Below, piece after piece: positions 10,488 to 17,976 of a stretch of 18,341 nt of DNA. A model generated the notes under the pieces. The model did not search any database, was not told the origin of the DNA, and was given only the letters and a program-made list of their open reading frames with translations. The stretch is from CAZEYI01 sp964422855. GTDB taxonomy: Bacteria > Patescibacteriota > Gracilibacteria > Absconditabacterales > Absconditicoccaceae. Numbering within the stretch: position 1 is the first letter of the stretch; the number at the start of each line of letters is the position of its first letter. The position numbers and the translations under genes were made by a program. The DNA lies in the NCBI GenBank assembly GCA_964422855.1, contig CAYRCS010000020.1, positions 1 to 18,341 on the forward strand. The letters run 5' to 3'.

Positions 10488-10515
10488 ATGATAGAGATCT
10501 CCTTGGTTTTTTCAA
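10488..10515 (-). promoter_or_regulatory. Putative promoter of the 73-aa secreted protein gene
   Basis: Minus-strand TTGAAA (10515-10510), a 16-nt spacer and TATCAT (10493-10488) would start transcription near 10481, about 19 nt before ATG 10462. This placement supports the shorter start. Confidence 0.4.
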
Positions 10516-10548
10516 GAGCGATTGGCACATACGTATCGAAATATACAA

Positions 10549-10579
10549 AAAGTCTCATACAACTCGTGCATGAGACTTT
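10549..10579 (-). terminator. Intrinsic terminator of dnaA
   Basis: AAAGTCTCAT and ATGAGACTTT form a 10-bp stem with an 11-nt loop, 21 bp after the dnaA stop. On the minus strand it is followed by a T-rich run (TTTTTGTAT, counting the stem end). Confidence 0.75.
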
Positions 10580-10600
10580 GTTATGTTATAAGGGGGTATA

Positions 10601-12073
10601 CTATCCTACCCACTCCGTGAAAATACGGACATCATGAGCAATATTTTCGTCAGTTTTGATTTTTTTTTCGATATTGTCGACTGCATAGATAACACCTGAG
10701 TGATCTTTGCCTCCAAAATAATTTCAAATCTTCTCCAAGGTCCATGAAAAATGCTTCTTGCCTAGATACATAAGAATCTGTCTGGCTGTAGATATTTCTT
10801 TTTTTCTGCTATCGGATTTGATATCAGCGACGCTAATCGTGTAGTAATTTGCGACCATCTCTACTACTGTAGCAAAACTTGCTGCTCCTCTCGTATTGGT
10901 CTCTGGTGTAAATGATTGATGTTGTTGTTTGGCGACGGTAAATCACAATGAATCTAAACAATCATATACTTCTACTTCGGTAATATCTTTGCCGAGCAAA
11001 GTTTTTTTTGTGATCAAAGTGTTGAGACATCATTCGAGCTCTCTAACATTTCCCTTCACATGTTCGGCAATAATGCCTAGTAGGATATCATCGATATAGA
11101 TATCTTTTTGTGCAATCTTGTGATGTAATATCGCGAGTCTTGTTTCATAATCAGGCACACTGATATCTACGACAACGCCTAAGCCAAAACGGCTTTTGAG
11201 TCTCGGTTCGATGTTGATAAGTTCTTTGGGTGGACGATCAGATGTGAGAACGATTTGTTTTCTCTGGGTATGGAGTTCGTTAAATATGTTGTGAAAAATT
11301 TCTTGAGTACGTTCTTTGTTAGCCAAAAATTGGACATCATCCAAGAGCAATACATCCACGTCATTAAATTTGTCGATCAATACGTTGATCTTATTGTTCT
11401 TGATGGCTTGGACGATTTCGTCAATAAATTTACTTGTGGGAAGATATAATACAACGGCCTTGGGATTGTTTTTCATGACTTCATTACCGATCGCTTGCAT
11501 AAGATGTGTCTTACCCAATCCTACTGAACCATAGAGAAATAATGGATTGTATGCGTTGCCAGGATTTTCGACGATAGCCTTGGCAGCGTTAACGGCAAAA
11601 GCATTGTGTGAACCGGTGATCAGATTATCAAAGGTAAATGCAGGATCAAACAAATTGCCAAAAAACGAGCTCAATTGCTTCTTCATCACTTCTGCAACTG
11701 GCATAGCATCAGGAGCTTCTTCTTTGATAACAAATAATTTCTTTACGTTGACTAAGAGATCGTGATGATTTTTGGCAAAAGGTGTATAGACGACAAATGT
11801 CGGACTAAAGTGTTCGTTGTATACTACTTGGATGGATTCTTTGATAGCCTTGGCAAAAAATTTCCTGATCTGGCTGAGCATAAAATCATTGGCTACCCCT
11901 ATATATATAACTTTTTCGTTTTCATCAATTGCCAAAATCCCTACCTTATTCAAAAATGAGACGATCTTCTTGGGATCGACTATCTGGCCTGTATGCAGCA
12001 ATACATCTTTCCATAGATCATGGAGGTATTGCTTCTTGGTGTCATCGTATTCTTGGACCAAATCCAGTAACAT
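10601..12073 (-). CDS. dnaA: Chromosomal replication initiator protein DnaA
   Basis: This AAA+ protein binds origin DNA and opens it for replication. The 490-residue product has an N-terminal oligomerisation domain (LWKDVLLHTGQ ...). The ATPase domain begins near FTFDNLITGSHNAFAV and has Walker A GSVGLGKT (about 181-188) and Walker B VLLLDDVQF (about 241). A family motif, RLKSRFGLG, lies near residue 290. The C-terminal DNA-binding signature is FGGKDHSGVIYAVDNI (about 452-467), close to the family's GGRDHTTVLHA. Three UGA codons are in frame, including the glycine of EKIGNYFGGKDHS. ATG 12073 is chosen because it precedes the conserved N-terminus and follows a promoter. An upstream extension to a TTG at 12241 would overlap the previous gene. 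No dnaN follows; the gene is monocistronic with its own terminator. Confidence 0.95.
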
Positions 12074-12100
12074 TAGCGCTTGGGAGATAAACGTCTGTGT

Positions 12101-12128
12101 TTTATATGCAAAGTCACGAAATATACAA
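12101..12128 (-). promoter_or_regulatory. Putative dnaA promoter
   Basis: Minus-strand TTGTAT (12128-12123), a 16-nt spacer and TATAAA (12106-12101) predict a transcript start near 12094, about 21 nt before ATG 12073. Confidence 0.45.
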
Positions 12129-12221
12129 GTCACAAAACGCCCAAAAGCAAAACGACAAGCACGCCAAACACTTGGATGTAGAGTTGAAATTGTATTCGTC
12201 GTGTCTGTGGCAATACGAGCA

Positions 12222-12734
12222 TTATATGAGTAAGACAACAATCAGTAAAACACTTAGTATCCCTATCTTCCAGCTCGATGAGCTATCTGACTGTGCCACT
12301 GATATACTTATATCTATCTGGGCAAAATCTTCTATATTATTGTAATTGTGTGATTGGTCTGAACTGATGAAAATATGATCTGTGCTGTATAGTGACACTA
12401 ATGATGTGATATCTCATGGAGTTCCTTGTTCTTGTGATTGTATACTCTGTATGTAGGTCCACAAAGTGCCCGTATCATATGTTGGTGGGATCAAGAACAA
12501 TGGCGCATCTGATCGTAGTATGAGTCCAATAGGCTGAGCCAATGGTATATTGAGATAGTCTTGGAGCTTATTTTTGGTTTGCTGAAGATCGGCCTGTGAC
12601 TGATATGGATCGATGGCTCGTATATATGCTGTACTATTCTCGCTGCTGCGAGAAGATATGATCGCCATCCATGCAATGACGAGCAACAATATAGCCACAA
12701 CTCATGTCTTCATAATGAACAGTGTGCGATACAT
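12222..12734 (-). CDS. Membrane protein with N- and C-terminal spans, 170 aa, unknown function
   Basis: The frame runs from ATG 12734 (or ATG 12713, seven codons later) to TAA at 12224-12222, with two in-frame UGA codons. An N-terminal hydrophobic segment (VVAILLLVIAWMAII, about residues 12-27) and a C-terminal one (IGILSVLLIVVLLI, at the very end) flank a polar domain of about 125 residues, probably outside the membrane. This domain contains PYQSQADLQQTKNKLQDYL and a Ser/Asp-rich stretch before the second span. The start is 9 bp after the SufD-like gene's stop, so the two are probably cotranscribed and translationally coupled. The layout vaguely recalls TPM-domain proteins, but I see none of their motifs. 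Confidence 0.68.
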
Positions 12735-12743
12735 AGCTTCATA

Positions 12744-13352
12744 TTATATAGCTAAAGCTGTGCCCAATATAGTATCTTTGATCTCCAATCTCTGCTCGTC
12801 GGACAATGGTATCGTATCCAATGCTGCCGTTACATATCATTCGACAAGTAGTTGTTTGGCGTCTTTGGGAGCCAATCATTTGGCTGTCATATAGAAAATT
12901 TTATTGGCATCAAATGATTCAAATCTGGCTCCATGCGATGCAGATACATCGTGACTATGGACATCAAGTTGTGGTTTGGATTTGAGCGTCAGTTGCTTAC
13001 CAAGCAAAAGATTTTCTTGGAGCAAATGTCCGCTACATCATTTGGTTTTTGGCCCTATATATATCGTTCATTCTACATTATTATCACTGTAGTCTCCAGC
13101 AAGCGTAAGGATATAGACCTTTGCCGAAGCTTTGTCTTCGCATAGACGAATCGTTAGCGTGCAGTGTGTGTTTGTATTACTACCATATACGATGCATACG
13201 ATATCTGCACTTACTCCCCCACCCACATCGATCGTAATATCAGTCTGTGCTTGTGATCCATAGAAAAAAATACTTGCATCATGCTCTATGTGCAGCACTT
13301 GTGCTGTTTGTCGTGTAGATATATCGTGTATGATAATTTCCTTATCGATCAT
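12744..13352 (-). CDS. Short SufD-like Fe-S cluster assembly protein (SufBD core), 202 aa
   Basis: SufBD-family proteins form beta-helix scaffolds for Fe-S cluster assembly with the ATPase SufC. The C-terminal two-thirds matches the SufB/SufD core. GPKTKGCSGHLLQENLLLG corresponds to the family's segment ending in LLLS. KPQLDVHSHDVSASHGA corresponds to P-x-LEI-x-x-DDV-x-CSHGA. FYMTAKGLAPKDAKQLLVEG corresponds to FYL-x-SRGI ... A-x-x-LL-x-GF. The His of SHGA is present, but the Cys usually two residues before it is Ala. At 202 residues it is about half the usual SufD length; only the C-terminal beta-helix and helical tail remain. Four UGA codons encode glycines, two of them in the conserved RGI and LLxGF motifs. 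It overlaps the upstream gene by 11 bp. No sufB or sufC is in the window. Confidence 0.7.
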
Positions 13353-13872
13353 CTTCGCCAGTCATAACTTGTGATGGAGTAAGCTCGCGGTCTTTGCGGC
13401 TCTGCAAACGTTGCAACAATATCTGCTTCTGTTCGTCAGTAAGGACAGTCTGTATAGTAGGCAGCTCTTCTCAGCTCGTAGGCGTTGTTTCTATATCTCC
13501 GCTAAATCCAAACGATGCATTGGCATCTAGTGCAGCAAAATCTGCTTCATCAAAATCTGCAAAGAAATCAGCAAATTCCGCGTCACCTGTAGTCATAGAT
13601 CAAGTCTGTATATTGAGCAAGGATCCGGTCTCGATCATCATCGTACCTCCTCATTGCACTTCCTCTATCTTCTCTTGTCCTGGCACAAATATATCAACGA
13701 TGCTTGATGGATTGCCGAAGCTTACTGTGCTTGCATCGACTGCGTTGAGATAGCCGATATAATTACTTATGTTGAAATTAAATCTCATAAGACCAAGCAA
13801 AAGCATAGCCAAAGCCATACCTATTAGTACCCATAGTACATATCTACATACCGTTCGTATCTTGTGCAACAT
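13342..13872 (-). CDS. N-terminally anchored acidic protein, 176 aa, unknown function
   Basis: A basic N-terminus (MLHKIRTVCR) precedes one hydrophobic span (YVLWVLIGMALAMLLLGLM, about residues 11-29). The rest is an acidic, Asp/Ala/Phe-rich domain (EFADFFADFDEADFAALDA) with a Gln/Arg-rich helical tail (TDEQKQILLQRLQSRKD). The predicted topology is inside-out with the acidic domain outside the cytoplasm. In-frame UGA codons encode three glycines (in VQGG, QTGS and SGEEL). ATG 13872 is chosen because it lies about 25 nt after a putative promoter; ATG 13890 or 13944 would add 6 or 24 residues. It is first in a three-gene operon and overlaps the SufD-like gene by 11 bp. No family is recognised. 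Confidence 0.68.
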
Positions 13873-13903
13873 ACCCGCATGGACATACATAAAATATGTC
13901 GTG

Positions 13904-13931
13904 TATATATAGGAAGTGTATCGTTTTGCAA
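13904..13931 (-). promoter_or_regulatory. Putative promoter of the SufD-like operon
   Basis: Minus-strand TTGCAA (13931-13926), a 16-nt spacer and TATATA (13909-13904) give a start near 13897. It diverges from the promoter of the repeat protein. Confidence 0.4.
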
Positions 13932-13979
13932 TCACAAATGACATCAAACTATCTTGGCATCGTAGCTCAATATAAATGT

Positions 13980-14007
13980 TTGCAAATGCCTATACTTTTC
14001 ATACAAT
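13980..14007 (+). promoter_or_regulatory. Putative promoter of the acidic repeat protein
   Basis: TTGCAA (13980-13985), a 16-nt spacer and TACAAT (14002-14007) predict a start near 14014, about 25 nt before ATG 14039. Confidence 0.45.
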
Positions 14008-14038
14008 AGTGATGATTTTATCCTTAGATCTGCATCCT

Positions 14039-15624
14039 ATGAAAAAACTTTTCTTGTTAGCTTTGGCTCTGCCTACTCTATTCTTAGCAACTACTAGCGC
14101 AGCTTCAAATTGTGAAGAGATAGAATTTGATGATGCTACAGTATGTGTTGATGTAGAAAAAGAAACTAGCAGTAGATTTCAAGTAGATATCGATGTTAGC
14201 GATACTAATGGTGCTGTAAGTATTCTATGTGATGTTATGCCTCCTAGTAGACAACTTCAAAATGTAGGTGCATGTAATGGAGAATTTACTTATAATGGGA
14301 ATGCTAATACCATATTAATTTATGTGAGAGTCAATACTGATTATAAAACACTTGAAGGTAAGTATGACTTTGATGATGGAGAATGGATTGAAGAATTAGA
14401 AGAAAGAGATGATAATGGATCAAACAATAATAATAACAATGGTGACCTCGATAATTTCGTAGTAACCGCCGATGATACTACTCCTTCTACTTCTCAACGA
14501 GTTGATCTTACCGTCAAGGCTCGTGATGATGATAATGATGTAATTACTGATTTTGATGGCACTATCGAATACAAAGTTTACTACAGGTCTTCTAGTTCTT
14601 CTTCTTGGACACAGACTACTTCTTCTACATACTATGAAATAGATTCTGATTACGAAGATGAATACGAATTTACGTCCTCTGATGACGGGATCGCTGAACT
14701 CGACAACTTTATCAAGTTCAAGAAAAATAATTACGATTACAAACTAAGAATTATCGATTCAGATGATTCTTCTATCTACAAGGAAATTACTTTCGATGTT
14801 GGCTCTTCTTCTAACAATAATAATAACAATGGTGACCTCGATAATTTCGTAGTAACCGCCGATGATANNNNNNNNNNNNNNNNNNNNNNNNNNNNNNNNN
14901 NNNNNNNNNNNNNNNNNNNNNNNNNNNNNNNNNNNNNNNNNNNNNNNNNNNNNNNNNNNNNNNNNNNAACAATAATAATAACAATGGTGACCTCGATAAT
15001 TTCGTAGTAACCGCCGATGATACTACTCCTTCTACTTCTCAACGAGTTGATCTTACCGTCAAGGCTCGTGATGATGATAATGATGTAATTACTGATTTTG
15101 ATGGCACTATCGAATACAAAGTTTACTACAGGTCTTCTAGTTCTTCTTCTTGGACACAGACTACTTCTTCTACATACTATGAAATAGATTCTGATTACGA
15201 AGATGAATACGAATTTACGTCCTCTGATGACGGGATCGCTGAACTCGACAACTTTATCAAGTTCAAGAAAAATAATTACGATTACAAACTAAGAATTATC
15301 GATTCAGATGATTCTTCTATCTACAAGGAAATTACTTTCGATGTTGGCTCTTCTTCTAACAATAATAATAACAGTAATGGATTTACAAGCTCAGAAAGAA
15401 GCCAAGTAAGAGCTATCTACAATCTCTGGCCTGATCTTATTGATGAATTGGAAGATGATACTCCTTCACTCAGAAATAACTCTAGCCGACAAAATGATCA
15501 AGAAGATCTTTATGATGAAATGAAAAATATCATAGATCAAGATGATAGCGTATATGGTGATTATGATGAATTCTTTGATGGATTTATGGATCGATATACT
15601 GACACACTTAGCATTATAAATTAA
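14039..15624 (+). CDS. Secreted acidic protein of identical tandem Ig-like repeats (interrupted by assembly gap)
   Basis: ATG 14039 begins MKKLFLLALALPTLFLATTS, a clear Sec signal peptide. A head domain of about 100 residues with four cysteines (SNCEEIE, TVCVD, ILCDV, GACNG) may form two disulfides. Then come 130-residue repeats, each starting with an N6 linker and GDLDNFVVTADD and ending ITFDVGSSS. The strand pattern (VDLTVKARDDDNDVITDFDGTIEY) suggests an Ig-like or bacterial Big-type beta-sandwich. The D-rich loops could bind calcium, which is inference. The tail of about 85 residues (SERSQVRAIYNLWPDLIDEL ...) is helical and acidic, ending at TAA 15622. One hundred Ns break the array. The reading frame differs before and after the gap because its length is arbitrary. 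No UGA codon is used in the visible parts. Probably an exported surface fibre or coat protein. Confidence 0.85.
14423..14812 (+). repeat. Tandem repeat unit 1 (390 bp, 130 aa)
   Basis: The unit runs from the AACAATAATAATAACAAT linker to the codons for GSSS before the next linker. It appears identical, base for base, to the unit at 14968-15357. Confidence 0.9.
14813..14867 (+). repeat. Tandem repeat unit 2, first 55 bp, truncated by the gap
   Basis: The linker and the first bases of the same unit follow unit 1 directly, in frame and identical, then run into Ns. At least 335 bp of this unit, plus possibly whole further units, is missing. Confidence 0.9.
14868..14967. other. Assembly gap of 100 Ns inside the repeat array
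   Basis: Exactly 100 unknown bases lie between two copies of an identical repeat. This is a scaffolding placeholder, not a measured distance. Completing unit 2 would need 335 bp rather than 100, and this difference explains the apparent frame change across the gap. Confidence 0.97.
14968..15357 (+). repeat. Last tandem repeat unit (390 bp, 130 aa)
   Basis: The first base after the gap is the first base of the N6 linker. The unit is complete, appears identical to unit 1, and is followed by a variant linker leading into the C-terminal domain. Confidence 0.9.
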
Positions 15625-15642
15625 TCCATCAGGATAGTATAT

Positions 15643-15675
15643 AAAGAGGCGCTCTACGATCGAGCGCCTCTTTTT
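15643..15675 (+). terminator. Intrinsic terminator of the repeat protein gene
   Basis: AAAGAGGCGCTC and GAGCGCCTCTTT form a 12-bp stem with a 7-nt loop and a T-run, 18 bp after the stop codon. Confidence 0.88.
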
Positions 15676-15688
15676 GTATTTGCAGTGT

Positions 15689-15718
15689 TTGTATAAATCA
15701 TTATGGTCTCTTTACTTT
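15689..15718 (+). promoter_or_regulatory. Possible promoter of the membrane protein-miaA operon
   Basis: TTGTAT (15689-15694), an 18-nt spacer and TACTTT (15713-15718) precede ATG 15738 by about 20 nt. Both boxes are weak matches. Confidence 0.3.
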
Positions 15719-15737
15719 ATCCAGCATATCTAGAGGT

Positions 15738-16541
15738 ATGGCTATCAAAAAAGCAAAAACTAAAAAAGGCAAAAAAGTTGTTATCAAGCGCGTGAAGCCA
15801 AAGACTAAGGCTCCTGTTAGCACAAAGAAAGAAGTAAAGGAATATGCTAATAATGTAATCTGATCATTTTCTCAAAAAGGGAAAACCAAGAGATTGTTTG
15901 GAGCAACAACGGTAACCCATCGAAGTATGCAAACCCTGATCGAGCAAACTACTCGATCGTTTTGGATGTTTGTATGATCACTTTTCTTATTGGTGGGTAC
16001 GCTTATATGGTCGTTTCGTGTCGATGATACCAAACCTGATAGCATCTTGTTTACCGGCGGCTTGGATATGAGAGAAACTATCAGCGGAGATACTACTGAT
16101 CTAGGAGAAACATTGGATACGCAAGTGGTTATAGAAAACGAAACATATCGAGATATGATACAAAAAAATATCAATAACCTCTATGCTAATGTTAATCAAA
16201 AAAATGTCGTTGGTATAGCAAATTATTTTGATAGCTATATGCAAAAATCCGATATCGTTACTAAATATTTCACTCCTCAGAGATTGGAACTACTATCACA
16301 ATATATCCCTGGATGAATAGAGGTAACGAGTATTGATGAGTTACCATTGCTTAGATCGGAAAGAGTAAGAGCTTCGTATTCGCTACGCTATAGCTTGCGC
16401 GATGGACAAGTGTTTGAAGAAACATGGGAAGTAACTATGCGTCCACAAGACGGGGATCGAAAGATAGGAACTATAGGCTGTGTCAGTAAGGGCTGTTCTG
16501 TACATCCTTTCTTCAACTTTGAAAAATATGATATCAAATAA
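15738..16541 (+). CDS. Lys-rich single-span membrane protein, 267 aa, unknown function
   Basis: From ATG 15738 the first 30 residues are very basic (MAIKKAKTKKGKKVVIKRVK ...), predicted cytoplasmic and possibly contacting nucleic acid or acidic lipids. One span covers about residues 75-93 (FWMFVGSLFLLVGTLIWSF). An extracytoplasmic domain of about 170 residues follows, with a helical part (RDMIQKNINNLYANVNQKN) and a strand-rich end (RASYSLRYSLRDGQVFEETWEV) resembling a small alpha+beta fold of the NTF2/SnoaL kind; this is a guess from pattern only. Two cysteines near the end (GCVSKGC) could pair. UGA codons at residues 42, 80 and about 194 are glycines. Its TAA overlaps the miaA ATG by one base (TAATG), so the two are cotranscribed and probably coupled. 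Confidence 0.75.
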
Positions 16542-17494
16542 TGGAAGTGACTGATATACTGGCGGATGTAAAACAGGTAATACAAGAATTTCGTAGTGTA
16601 CATCCTACAGGCATATGTGTGATACGATGAGCTACTGCTACTGGAAAAACGAAACTTTCTCTGGAGTTAGCCAAGCATTTTGCTGTAGAAATAATTGGTG
16701 CAGACAGCAGGCAATTGTTTCGTGGGATGGATATAGGTACTGATAAAGTGAGTCAGGATATTCGTAACAACATCATCCATCATCAGATAGATATCATCAA
16801 TCCTGATCAGCACTACACTGCAGGACAATGGAAGCAAGATACAGAACATATAGTGGAAAAAATTTTGGAGCAAAAAAAAATACCTCTCATCGTCGGAGGA
16901 ACTGGATTGTATATCGATACGATATACAAAAATTTTAGTATGCCTGAAGTCTTGCCAAACTATACACTCAGAGACGAACTCATGGCAAAAGAAGAAAAAA
17001 CTCCTGGTATCTTGCGAGAAGAACTGGCTGCGGTTGATCCTGTAGAAGCTAAGAGACATCATCCCAAATCACTCAGATACATCATCAGAGCTTTGGAAAT
17101 ATATCATGAAAGTGGGCTGACCAAGACAGCAAGTTTCATAGAACAAAAACCCAAACGACCTATCTTGATGATTGGTCTGTGGAGAGAAAAAGAAGATACA
17201 AATGAGAGAATAAATACGAGAATTGATGAGATGTTTGATGAGGGACTTATCGATGAAGTACAATGATTACTGGACCAATGATATAGCCCTACTCTGCAGT
17301 CGATGCAAGGTATCGGTTACAAGGAAGTAGTCCAATATCTCCAATGAAATATAACTAAAGAAGAATGTATCGAACAAGTCAAAATAACGACGCACCAATT
17401 AGCCAAGAGACAGAGAACCTGGTTTCGTAGGTATATCGCTGATGCAGAAGTGGGGAGAGAAAATGTCGTATATAGCAACTTTATGCTAACATAG
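16541..17494 (+). CDS. miaA: tRNA dimethylallyltransferase MiaA
   Basis: MiaA transfers a dimethylallyl group to N6 of A37 in tRNAs that read codons starting with U. The 317-residue protein has the P-loop GATATGKT (30-37, family form GPTASGKT) whose first glycine is UGA, and the substrate motif ADSRQLFRGMDIGTDK (54 onward). It also has HHQIDIINPDQHYTAGQW, IVGGTGLYID, the RYIIRALEIY helix, SMQGIGYKEVVQYL and the C-terminal AKRQRTWFRR. Four UGA codons are in frame. The short N-terminal extension before the P-loop (about 25 residues) is unusual for the family, but no later start is better placed, and ATG 16541 is coupled to the previous gene. Its 3' end overlaps the opposite-strand gene by 14 bp. 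Confidence 0.95.
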
Positions 17495-17891
17495 TATCAG
17501 CCTCTTCTGTTTTGTACTCTACCTCATCATGGCTATGCTGACTCCCATGTTTTTTGATATTTACTAGCCAGCTAGATGCATTGAGTCCCCACGACTCTTG
17601 GTATGGATGAAATCTGTGTTCGATATTACATCCATCTCGCTTAGTATCCTTTTCTAAGAGTATGTGATACTGATGTCCATACGGATGATGTACCACATCT
17701 GATCCATGACATTGCTGTAGAGTACACAATATATCTCATTGTATAGTTTGGATAATATATCTCTTATCTCATTGCGTAAGAGCTTGGATCAACAACTCTT
17801 GTTTTTCTTCATATGCTTTTTTGAAAGCAAAAAAAAGATCCCTCTTATCGGAATCCTCTGGATACATGCTGCGTACAACCCCCATAATCAT
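17481..17891 (-). CDS. Unknown protein, 136 aa
   Basis: With two UGA codons read as glycine (QALTQGDKRY and IQGDIL) the frame is open from ATG 17891 to TAA 17483-17481. The N-terminal third is helical and charged (DLFFAFKKAYEEKQELLIQAL). The C-terminal part is rich in His, Tyr and Cys (QQCHGSDVVHHPYGHQYHIL ... HGSQHSHDEVEYK), which could bind metal; this is inference. Other starts are ATG 17885 and 17867. It follows the partial gene at 17977 on the same strand by 85 bp and overlaps the end of miaA by 14 bp. No family is recognised. The continuity through UGA and the neat 3' junction support a real gene. Confidence 0.6.
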
Positions 17892-17976
17892 ATATACCTT
17901 GTAAATAGGGGGAACTTTGAAAAACCTCCAGTAAGATATATTTATGGTCTTCAGATTCAAGGATATTTATGAAAAT

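Noticed and set aside
12074..12221. Replication origin next to dnaA
   Set aside because: I saw no TTATNCACA boxes or AT-rich 13-mers here or in the 138 bp downstream of dnaA.
12074..12241. Longer DnaA N-terminus beginning at a TTG at 12241
   Set aside because: It overlaps the upstream gene's end, covers the dnaA promoter and resembles no DnaA N-terminus.
14868..15007. Frameshift in the repeat protein after the gap
   Set aside because: The gap is a 100-N placeholder; the missing 335 bp or more of repeat would restore the frame.
14423..15360. CRISPR or intergenic repeat array
   Set aside because: The repeats are coding, 390 bp long, contiguous without spacers and in one frame.
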